Positions 1 to 5,426 of a stretch of 7,287 bases of DNA are shown piece by piece. The stretch is from assembly GCA_030428695.1 (NCBI GenBank), contig JAUIEM010000449.1, positions 1 through 7,287 on the forward strand. The letters are read 5' to 3'. Within the stretch, counting starts at the first letter, position 1. Every line of letters begins with the position of its first letter. The translations under genes were made by a program, and so were the position numbers. This stretch comes from a bacterium. Lineage in GTDB: Bacteria; Planctomycetota; J058; JAJDCP01. The notes under the pieces were generated by a model. It ran no database searches. It saw nothing but the letters and a program-made list of their open reading frames with translations, and was not told where the DNA came from.

Positions 1-370
1 TGGCTTCGATGGGGAAGAAGAGGTCGGGTGAGGCGACGAGGTCCTCGCGCGCGAGGGCCTGCTTCACGAGCGCGGGGTCGTTCTTGCTGGCGATGGCGAC
101 GAGGACGCCGAGCTCGGAGAGGGCCTCGGCGACCGCGCGGAAACGCTGGAAGCGCGCGACCTCGAGCGGCACGGGCGCCGAGTCACGGAACAGGCCGTCG
201 GCAAGCCGCAGGCTGAACGGCGGCTCCGCGGCGGCGACCGCGGCCTGCAGCTCCGCGCAGATCTCGTTGCTGCGCGGGTGATCGCGGCCGTACACGCCGA
301 CCACCCGCATCAGCAGGAACAGTTTGTCGACCACCACCGCGCTGGCCTCGAGCGCTTCCTGTCCGCTCAT
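1..370 (-). CDS. Partial protein with YGRDHP-type alpha/beta domain and HAD-IIIC-like SKND segment
   Basis: This is the second gene of the minus-strand unit. It starts at ATG 370-368, which overlaps the upstream stop as ATGA, and has a strong Shine-Dalgarno (GGAGGGG) a few bases upstream. 123 codons are visible and the 3' end lies beyond base 1. Residues about 14-90 (start VDKLFLLMRVVGVYGRDHP) form an alpha/beta domain. It resembles residues 119-198 of the upstream gene product in its Y-R-x-x-x-P start, hydrophobic L-x-L strands and D-x-x-P turn. Residues 85-123 contain ASKNDPALV followed by DLV and FFPIEA. That run strongly recalls the motif II region of FkbH-like HAD-IIIC phosphatases. No DxDxT nucleophile motif is visible upstream, so a catalytic HAD cannot be claimed. 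The gene is certain enough from start, overlap and codon bias; its function is unknown. Confidence 0.8.
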   Translation of the reverse strand, partial: MSGQEALEASAVVVDKLFLLMRVVGVYGRDHPRSNEICAELQAAVAAAEPPFSLRLADGLFRDSAPVPLEVARFQRFRAVAEALSELGVLVAIASKNDPALVKQALAREDLVASPDLFFPIEA

Positions 371-2364
371 CTCCCCTCCAGTCTGCGGCGCGCGGCCTGC
401 AGCCGCTCGCGCACCACCCGCGGTTCGAGGAAGTCGGCGCGGGCGCCGTCCACCGCCATACGCAGGAGCGCTGGCCGCTCGCCGAGCACGTCGAGGGCGG
501 CAGCGCGCAGCGGCGGCGCGTGCTTGCGCGAGCCGGCGAGGAAGGCGAGGTTCTTGCCCAGACCGCCGCGCAGGCAGCCCTCCAGGGCCCGGTACAGGGG
601 CCGGCTCGGCCAGTCCGCGGCGCGGCCGCTCTCGACGCAGCCGTACAGGAGCCAGATGCCCCACTGGTCGCGCTCGTTGAGGCCGGGCTGGAGCAGGAAG
701 GCGACCAACGCGGCGTGGAGCCCGCGTTCTGGGTGGTCGAGCAGCTCCTGGACGATCTCCTGGAAGTCGCGGAGAGCGGCCTCGGGAACCTCCCGCAGCA
801 GGCGCAGGGTGCTCGCGGGGGCGACGGCGCGCAGCAGCTCGCGCAGCCGCTCGAGGCGGGCCTTGCGCGCCCGGGGGGCGACCGCGCTCCAGTAGCTGAA
901 GCGCGGCTCGGCGTCGCGGGAGGCCGCGGTTCCTCCCTGCAGCGCCTCGGGGACGTGGAAGCGGGAGAGGGTGCGGACGAGCATCACGGCCGCCGGCTCC
1001 GACAGCTTGCCGAGCGGCAGCAGCCGGAAGGCGCGCTCGATGCCGAGGCCCTCGAACAGCAGGATCAGGCCGTCGCCGAGGCGCGCGTGGCCGGGGCCGC
1101 GCTCGAGCAGGCCGAGCAACAGGGCGCGGCGTGCATCCTCGGGCAGGAGCGGAAAGAGCTCGCGCAGCGCGAGCACCGTCGGGCGGTCGAGGACGAGCAG
1201 CGCGCGGCCGAGCACCCGGCCGAGACCGCGGCCGCGCAGCTCCGAGGCGAGCTCAGGATCGGACGTGTCGCGGAGCAGGTCGATGCACAGCCGGAGGTCG
1301 TCGCTGCCGGTCGACCGGGCCAGGGCGGCGAGCAGCAGGGAAGCGACCTTGCGCGGCGTCAGGGTGCCGCGCACCGTCGCGTCCTGGACGGCGGTCTCGG
1401 CTTCGGCCGCGGTCCAACCGTCCGGGTTCTCGACGAGCTCGCGGAGCAGCTCGCGCTCGCGGCGGGGGAGGGGGACGTACGGAGCGTCCCAGAAGTCCTC
1501 GACGCAGCGCTGCCCGGGAGAGGGACGTATGCCGGTTCCATGCGGAGCGAAGCCCGCCGGGGGCGCAGGCGGCGCGCTCAGGAAGGGGCTGTCCGTCGGC
1601 GCCTCGGGCAGTGGGAAGGCGACCGCCGCGCGGGTCTCCTGCACGACGTCGAAGCCGTCGGCGCCGCCCGCCCACAGCCAGGCGTAGAAGCGCTGGATCG
1701 ACGCGGTGTCCGAGCCGATCGCCGCCAGGGCGCGGGCGAGGGCGGAGACCTGTTCGCTGCGCAGGCCGGCGCGCAGTCGCAGCGAGCGCAGGCCGGCGAG
1801 GTAGGCGCCGGCGATCCAGTGTCCCCTGTTCGCATCGGGCTTGAGGGCGGGCTCGCCGTCGACGCGCAGCAGCGTCGGCTCGACCTCGATCTCGAGCCCG
1901 GGGAAGCGGTTGAGCACCTCGGCCGCGCGCTCCATCTGCGGCGCGACGTTGGGCAGGGCCATGCGGTAGGCCCGCGCGACCGCATCGACGGTCAGGGCGA
2001 CGAGGCGCGACGGGCTCAGTCCGGCGAGGCGGTTCTGCAGCTGGAGCTGCGCGGGGTCCGGCGGTGTGCGCAGCCACTCCATCGCCGCCTGGAAGCCCGG
2101 GAAGGGCTCCGGGGTCGGGGCGGGGGCGGCGCTCTCGAGCCAGCGGCCGACGGTCTCCGCGTCGCCGTCCTCGGCCAGGGCGGCCTCCTCGGCTGCCTTG
2201 AGGATGCCGGAGGGCGACGGCGCTGGCGCGCGGGTCTCCCGATCGGTGGGCGCGGCCCGGAGGGGGGCGGGAGCCCGCTCCGCTGGCCAGGGCTCCGTCG
2301 TCGGGTCGCGCTCCGGAGGGTAACCGGGCTCCTCGGCGGGCTGCGCTCGTCGGGGCCCGGTCAT
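367..2364 (-). CDS. Large helical-repeat (HEAT-like) protein, function unknown
   Basis: A 665-residue protein. An in-frame TGA sits two codons upstream of ATG 2364, so this is the first possible start; no strong Shine-Dalgarno is evident. Residues 1-50 are proline-rich and probably disordered. Residues about 50-110 are helical. Residues about 112-215 form an alpha/beta domain with the strand pair LEIEV / LLRVDG, then LRSLRLRAG and a helix. A Pro/Ala linker follows at 250-285. From about 300 to the end there are Leu/Ala/Arg-rich helices consistent with HEAT/ARM-like repeats. There is no signal peptide or membrane segment, so it is probably cytosolic. The layout recalls the dimerisation-type region preceding HEAT repeats in regulatory proteins of deltaproteobacteria and planctomycetes; this is family memory, not a search result. 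It is translationally coupled to the gene at 370-1 and divergent from the pilin operon. Long open frames on the opposite strand are GC-rich shadows. Confidence 0.85.
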   Translation of the reverse strand: MTGPRRAQPAEEPGYPPERDPTTEPWPAERAPAPLRAAPTDRETRAPAPSPSGILKAAEEAALAEDGDAETVGRWLESAAPAPTPEPFPGFQAAMEWLRTPPDPAQLQLQNRLAGLSPSRLVALTVDAVARAYRMALPNVAPQMERAAEVLNRFPGLEIEVEPTLLRVDGEPALKPDANRGHWIAGAYLAGLRSLRLRAGLRSEQVSALARALAAIGSDTASIQRFYAWLWAGGADGFDVVQETRAAVAFPLPEAPTDSPFLSAPPAPPAGFAPHGTGIRPSPGQRCVEDFWDAPYVPLPRRERELLRELVENPDGWTAAEAETAVQDATVRGTLTPRKVASLLLAALARSTGSDDLRLCIDLLRDTSDPELASELRGRGLGRVLGRALLVLDRPTVLALRELFPLLPEDARRALLLGLLERGPGHARLGDGLILLFEGLGIERAFRLLPLGKLSEPAAVMLVRTLSRFHVPEALQGGTAASRDAEPRFSYWSAVAPRARKARLERLRELLRAVAPASTLRLLREVPEAALRDFQEIVQELLDHPERGLHAALVAFLLQPGLNERDQWGIWLLYGCVESGRAADWPSRPLYRALEGCLRGGLGKNLAFLAGSRKHAPPLRAAALDVLGERPALLRMAVDGARADFLEPRVVRERLQAARRRLEGR

Positions 2365-2400
2365 CGGTCACCGGCGCGCGGCGGTCGCTGCGGGCCTGCC

Positions 2401-2437
2401 GTGTAGCATTCTGCGACACCGTCTCGGAATGGGACAC
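2401..2437. promoter_or_regulatory. Imperfect dyad, possible activator or operator site
   Basis: Two 10-bp arms, GTGTAGCATT (2401-2410) and AATGGGACAC (2428-2437), are inverted repeats matching at 8 of 10 positions, with a 17-bp spacer. The dyad lies roughly 80-115 bp upstream of the -24 element of the candidate sigma-54 promoter, the usual zone for an NtrC/PilR-type enhancer-binding protein. It is also 37 bp upstream of the divergent minus-strand ATG, so it could equally be an operator for that gene. No known consensus was matched. Confidence 0.3.
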
Positions 2438-2514
2438 AGGACCCGACCCACGTGGCATGCGGGGGAGCGACCGTCGCGCGGCCTTCGCCGACCAATTGTT
2501 GATGTCTGAGGTCG

Positions 2515-2530
2515 TGGTCCGGGAATTGCA
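2515..2530 (+). promoter_or_regulatory. Candidate sigma-54 (-24/-12) promoter of the pilin operon
   Basis: The sequence TGGTCCGGGAATTGCA fits the RpoN consensus TGGCACG-N4-TTGCW at 10 of 12 defined positions. The invariant GG (2516-2517) and GC (2528-2529) are present with the required 10-bp spacing. An A/T-rich stretch (2530-2542) lies immediately downstream, where the open complex would form, and is striking in this GC-rich DNA. Transcription would start near 2541, giving a leader of about 88 nt before GTG 2629. Sigma-54 control through PilR is well known for pilin genes. The promoter is placed correctly only for the plus-strand operon. Confidence 0.6.
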
Positions 2531-2552
2531 TAAAAATTTATTCATCAAAGCC

Positions 2553-2582
2553 CCGGGCGAGGCGCTTTGGCGGACACCCCGG
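2553..2582 (+). other. Weak hairpin in the pilin operon leader
   Basis: CCGGG (2553-2557) can pair with CCCGG (2578-2582), with a smaller inner CGC/GCG stem around a TTTG loop (2563-2572). It lies in the predicted 5' leader, about 35 bases before the Shine-Dalgarno. There is no T tract, so it is not a terminator. Short GC stems are common in such DNA. Confidence 0.2.
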
Positions 2583-2628
2583 TTGATTTCGCTCGCGCTG
2601 CTGTCACCATCGTTGTAGAGGAGTTTTC

Positions 2629-3090
2629 GTGAACCGCAAGCGACGTGCCGTGACGCTGCCCGAGGTCGTGATCGCTCTCGCCGTGGTGGCGAGCGCGTTG
2701 CTCGGCCTGGTCAGCCTGACCGCGGCCGTCGAGCGGCTCAATCTCCACCGCGTGCGCTTCGATCGCGCGCGGCGCGCCGCGGCCATCCGGCTCGACGCGC
2801 TGAAGGCGACGCCCTTCGCCAACCTCCTCGCCTTCGACGGCGAGCTGTCGGACATCAGCGGGGACGGGCTGCCGAGCGGACAGCTCGAGGTGCGCTTCCT
2901 CGACGAGCTGGCGACGGCGGCGCTGGTCGGGGGCGCGGTCGACCTCGATGCCGACGGGATCAGCGACGAGAGTGAGCCGGCGCATGCGGACATGATCGGC
3001 CTGTCCGTGCGGGTGCAGGCCCGCTGGAGCGAGGGCGGAAGCGTGCGCAGCACCGAGCTGTGGACCATCCTGACGGAGACGATGCCGTGA
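2629..3090 (+). CDS. PilV-like minor prepilin with EF-hand-like calcium loop
   Basis: A 153-residue type IV prepilin (or pseudopilin), first gene of the operon. The GTG start is chosen because AGAGGAG (2617-2623) lies 5 nt upstream. The start gives a short basic leader, MNRKRRA, cut before VTLPE, with Ala rather than the usual Gly at -1 and Glu at +5. A hydrophobic N-terminal helix runs to about residue 33. After prepilin peptidase processing it would sit in the inner membrane and enter the pilus as a minor subunit. Residues 105-116 (DLDADGISDESE) fit the EF-hand-like DxDxDGxxDxxE pattern, with D105, D107, D109, D113 and E116 as ligands. It has no cysteines. The gene overlaps the next by GTGA, implying translational coupling. 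A GspI-type type II secretion pseudopilin is the alternative; the PilX-like third member favours a pilus. Confidence 0.88.
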   Translation: MNRKRRAVTLPEVVIALAVVASALLGLVSLTAAVERLNLHRVRFDRARRAAAIRLDALKATPFANLLAFDGELSDISGDGLPSGQLEVRFLDELATAALVGGAVDLDADGISDESEPAHADMIGLSVRVQARWSEGGSVRSTELWTILTETMP

Positions 3091-3704
3091 GGCGCGGGAT
3101 GAGCTTCCTCGAGCTGGTGATCGCCCTCGCGGTGTTCGTGACGATCGGCCTCGTGATGGTGCAGGTCGTCCGCAGCACCCCCGAGCAGACCCGCCACCAG
3201 GTGCTGGCCGCAGAGCTCGAGCGCGAGGCCCTGCAGGGCGTCGACTGGATCGAGCGGCACCTCTGCTACGCCGCGCGGGACACGCTGAGCTGGGACGCGA
3301 GCGACCCGCAGAACCCGTACCTCGTCTTTCGCAAGCTCGTGATCGACGACTCGACCGGCGTGATCGGCTACACGGGCGCCTGGGAGCTCGGCTTCGCCCT
3401 GCGCGACGAGCTCGCCAACGGCAGCGACGACAACGCCAACGGGCTGATCGACGAAGGCGAGCTGTACATGCTCTCCCCGGACGGCGGGCGCTTCGTGTTG
3501 TCCGGATCGGTGCTCGCAGGCAGCTTCGAGGTCGTCGAGCCAGGCCCGAGCGAGAGCCATCTGCAGCTGCGCTTCCAGCTCTGCCGCCGCTACGATCCGC
3601 GCGTGGGCGACCATGCGGCCACGCCGGACTCGACCGGCGTGTACCCCGCGAGTCGGGGTTTCGTGCTGCGCACCGTCGAGAGACCGATCCTCGTGAGGAA
3701 CTGA
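3087..3704 (+). CDS. PilW-like minor prepilin with EF-hand-like calcium loop
   Basis: A 205-residue prepilin. GTG 3087 is chosen over GTG 3060 and ATG 3099: it has GGAG (3075-3078) 8 nt upstream, overlaps the previous stop as GTGA, and gives the compact leader MRRG cut before MSFLE, a textbook class III site with Gly at -1 and Glu at +5. The hydrophobic helix spans about residues 5-28. Residues 114-125 (DDNANGLIDEGE) match the canonical 12-residue EF-hand-like loop, with D114, N116, N118, D122 and E125 as ligands. There are only two cysteines, C60 and C166, which could form a disulphide after export. The C-terminal half is beta-rich. It probably acts with its neighbours as a minor-pilin initiation or tip complex. 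A GspJ-type pseudopilin is the alternative. The stop codon overlaps the 5' arm of the structured spacer element that follows. Confidence 0.88.
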   Translation: MRRGMSFLELVIALAVFVTIGLVMVQVVRSTPEQTRHQVLAAELEREALQGVDWIERHLCYAARDTLSWDASDPQNPYLVFRKLVIDDSTGVIGYTGAWELGFALRDELANGSDDNANGLIDEGELYMLSPDGGRFVLSGSVLAGSFEVVEPGPSESHLQLRFQLCRRYDPRVGDHAATPDSTGVYPASRGFVLRTVERPILVRN

Positions 3705-3887
3705 GGGCCCGGAGATGATGAACCCGTTCGATGCACCGGGACGATCTACTGCGGACCCGGATGCCGCAGATCTCGGGCACTTCGCGCCCGCTGCGCTGCT
3801 CACCTGGGGACGGTGTGCCAGCCATGAGAACGGGCTCCGCCGCTCGAAGACTCGAAGCGTCCGATCTCGAACGGCCTCCGGGCCCTC
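3703..3887 (+). ncRNA. Candidate structured RNA element in the pilin operon spacer
   Basis: The spacer holds nested collinear pairings. P1: GAGGGCCCGGAG (3703-3714) with CTCCGGGCCCTC (3876-3887), 12 bp perfect. P2: CCGTTCGA (3724-3731) with TCGAACGG (3867-3874), 8 bp perfect. P3: GGACG (3739-3743) with CGTCC (3858-3862). Inside are hairpins CTGCGG/CCGCAG (3749-3754/3764-3769), CGGGC/GCCCG (3774-3778/3786-3790) and GCTG..CACC/GGTG..CAGC (3795-3822). CCCGTTC (3723-3729) can instead pair with GAACGGG (3828-3834), excluding part of P2. P1 begins inside the stop codon of the upstream pilin gene, so a terminating ribosome would disturb it. I do not recognise the class; nothing here matches the c-di-GMP riboswitch cores I know. 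An 86-codon open frame across this DNA has A/T-rich third positions unlike its neighbours and is judged non-coding. Confidence 0.5.
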
Positions 3888-3897
3888 GCGACGAATG

Positions 3898-3915
3898 CCC
3901 GGTGAATCCACCGGG
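3898..3915 (+). other. Perfect 7-bp hairpin downstream of the structured element
   Basis: CCCGGTG (3898-3904) and CACCGGG (3909-3915) form a perfect GC-rich stem with loop AATC. A weaker CACC-ATC-GGTG hairpin follows (3938-3948). Neither has a T tract, so an intrinsic terminator is not supported. Both lie upstream of the Shine-Dalgarno GAGGAG (3974-3979) of the next gene and may belong to the same structured leader. The rest of 3888-3984 shows no gene. Confidence 0.4.
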
Positions 3916-3984
3916 ATGAACCTTCCTGCCGTGTCCGCACCATCGGTGTTCGACTTGTTCCGTTCTGGCCCCTGAGGAGTCGTC

Positions 3985-5326
3985 ATGCGCTATCTCGAAT
4001 CTTCCACCCGTCGCGGCGCGGCCCTGGTGACCGCTGCGATCGTTGGGCTGATGCTCGCGGCGGTCGGCGGCGTGCTGTTCCTCGCCGTGCACAGCGTCGA
4101 GCAGAGCCGTCAGGGCACCGAGGAGAACCGCGAGTGCCGCCTCGCCGCGGAGACCGGCCTCAACCTGCGCCTCGTCGAGCTGGAAGCCGGCGAGGACGCG
4201 CCGAGTCGCTCCTACGCGCTGGCCAGCGGGGCGTCGGTCGACGTCACGCTCGAGGAGCTCGACTCGGGCCGCGTCGTGCTCGATGCCGTCGCGCGCCAGG
4301 GCCGCTCGCGCTTCGCGCTGCGGGGGCTGGTCGAGAGCACCCAGCCAGCGCTGTCGCCGTTCGCCCTCGGCGCGCTGCTCGAGCTGCGCATCCGGCACGC
4401 GTCGCGCATCAACCTGCCCTTCGACAGCCGCCTCGGCCTGCCAGGAACGGTCGCGGTCAGCGCCGACGCGGCGCTGTACTCCAAGGGCGACGTGCGCCTC
4501 CTCAACACCGCGTCGGTCGAGGGCGACGTGTTCGCCGACAGCGGCGTGTACGTCGGCCTGTTCGCGAGCGTGCAGGGGCTCGTGCAGGCGCCGCTCCTCA
4601 GCATCCTCAACATCCTGTCCGTACTGTTCAGTGACCCGACGCCGCCCGCGAGCCATGACTTCCCGGACGCCGACGCCCTGATCGCCGGGCGCCTCGCCGA
4701 CGCGGTCGCGGCCGGAACGGTCGAGGGAGACCTCTCCGTCAGCAGCGGGACGGTCAGCTACGGGCCGGGGACCTACGTCTTCGACGAGATCGATGTCGGC
4801 AGCGGCGGGACGCTCGACCTCGTCGGTCCGATCACGCTGGTCGCCAGCCGGCTGACCGTCGCCGACTTCGGCACCCTGCGCGCCGTCGGGGACGTGACCC
4901 TGATCCTCGACGGCGAGGCCGCGGGCCTGGCGATGGAGGACCAGAGCAGCTGGGAGACCGTCGACCGCGGCGACGGCTACGCCGACCTGCACCTCGAGAT
5001 CCTCAGCCGCTCGAGCCTGGTGCTGTCCAACCTCGGCTTCGTCGCGACCCCGCCGCCGCAGCCCGAGGATCTGGTGCTGATCGGCGAGTCCGGCACCAGC
5101 TTCCGCTTCGACGGCCTGGCCTCGACCTTCTTCGGCTGCCTGTACAACCCGCGGGGACACATCCAGTTCGACAGCTACGTCAACTTCTACGGGCAGATCG
5201 TCGGCAACACCGTCGACATCGCGAACAACACGGACATCACCTTCGACCTGGCGCTGCTGAATTTCTGCCCCCGGGGGCTGCGCCCGGCGAGCTACCGTCG
5301 GCGCGCTGGCGGAGGTGGCGGAGTAG
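3985..5326 (+). CDS. PilX-like minor prepilin with beta-rich exported domain, probable frameshift near the 3' end
   Basis: ATG 3985 is preceded by GAGGAG (3974-3979) at 5 nt. The leader MRYLESSTRRG is followed by AALVTAAIVGLML and a hydrophobic helix to about residue 36. Cleavage after G11 puts Thr at +5 in place of Glu, as in PilX/GspK-type subunits. Residues about 150-425 are rich in short beta-strands with G-D-V/T-V turns. They resemble the repetitive beta domain (DUF7305-like) that follows PilX-type N-termini, including the late block FFGCLYNPRGHIQF ... FYGQIVGNTVDI. Coding character is lost at the C5G5 run (5268-5277, residue about 429). The original frame then stays open without codon bias to 5778, overlapping the next gene. 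Skipping one base restores GC3-rich codons ending at TAG 5324-5326, giving about 446 residues. I therefore end the gene at 5326. A sequencing indel is the simplest cause; a true mutation is possible. Confidence 0.75.
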
Positions 5327-5330
5327 GGCG

Positions 5331-5378
5331 GTGCCGGTCCTGCAGGGGGCCCTTCCGCCTTTGCGGCAAGACCGGTAC
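5331..5378 (+). other. Stem-loop between the PilX-like and PilZ genes
   Basis: GTGCCGGTC (5331-5339) pairs with GACCGGTAC (5370-5378), 9 bp with one G-U, and can continue after one mismatch with TGC/GCA (5341-5343/5366-5368). No T tract follows, so it is not a standard terminator. It lies in the 100-base gap before the downstream ribosome binding site and could be a processing or leader structure. A second small hairpin, CGGGC-ACGCG-GCCCG (5397-5411), sits just upstream of that site. Confidence 0.35.
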
Positions 5379-5416
5379 ATCATCGAGGGGAGAGCGCGGG
5401 CACGCGGCCCGGTCGC

Positions 5417-5422
5417 AGGAGG
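5417..5422 (+). promoter_or_regulatory. Strong ribosome binding site setting a TTG start
   Basis: AGGAGG lies 4 nt before TTG 5427 and is the best Shine-Dalgarno in this gap. It supports TTG 5427 over GTG 5331, which would have GGAG at 7 nt but would add 32 residues ahead of the signal peptide and start inside a stem-loop. Confidence 0.6.
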
Positions 5423-5426
5423 AGAG

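Noticed and set aside
520..2406. 628-codon plus-strand open frame opposite the helical-repeat gene
   Set aside because: It is a GC-rich shadow: low-complexity Ala/Gly/Arg/Glu protein with no domain, while the minus strand has a structured protein, correct codon bias and an ATGA coupling.
2453..2468. Second sigma-54-like box (TGGCATG)
   Set aside because: The -24 half is good but there is no TTGCW at the required distance.
2492..2504. IHF-like site near the sigma-54 promoter
   Set aside because: It matches the reverse consensus only with two mismatches and overlaps the region just upstream of the -24 box; too weak to annotate.
3703..3887. Insertion sequence or integron attC site bounded by the 12-bp inverted repeat
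   Set aside because: There is no transposase, no flanking target duplication, and no conserved attC core boxes; internal collinear pairing fits RNA structure better.
3715..3975. 86-codon open frame (starts MMNPFDAPG) in the pilin spacer
   Set aside because: About a third of its third positions are A/T, against strong G/C bias in neighbouring genes. The Shine-Dalgarno abuts its first ATG, there is no recognisable domain, and the DNA is explained by paired RNA arms.
2545..5160. 871-codon minus-strand open frame opposite the pilin operon
   Set aside because: It overlaps three genes with clear prepilin signatures; its translation is His/Arg/Ala-rich low complexity without motifs.
2629..5326. 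Type II secretion pseudopilins GspI/GspJ/GspK instead of minor pilins
   Set aside because: Not excluded, but the third protein has the beta-rich domain seen with PilX-type proteins, and the operon carries a PilZ protein, so a type IV pilus is preferred.
5331..5426. Extending the PilZ gene to GTG 5331
   Set aside because: The frame is open and GGAG is present, but the added 32 residues have poor codon bias, would bury the signal peptide, and lie in a stem-loop; TTG 5427 has a stronger Shine-Dalgarno.
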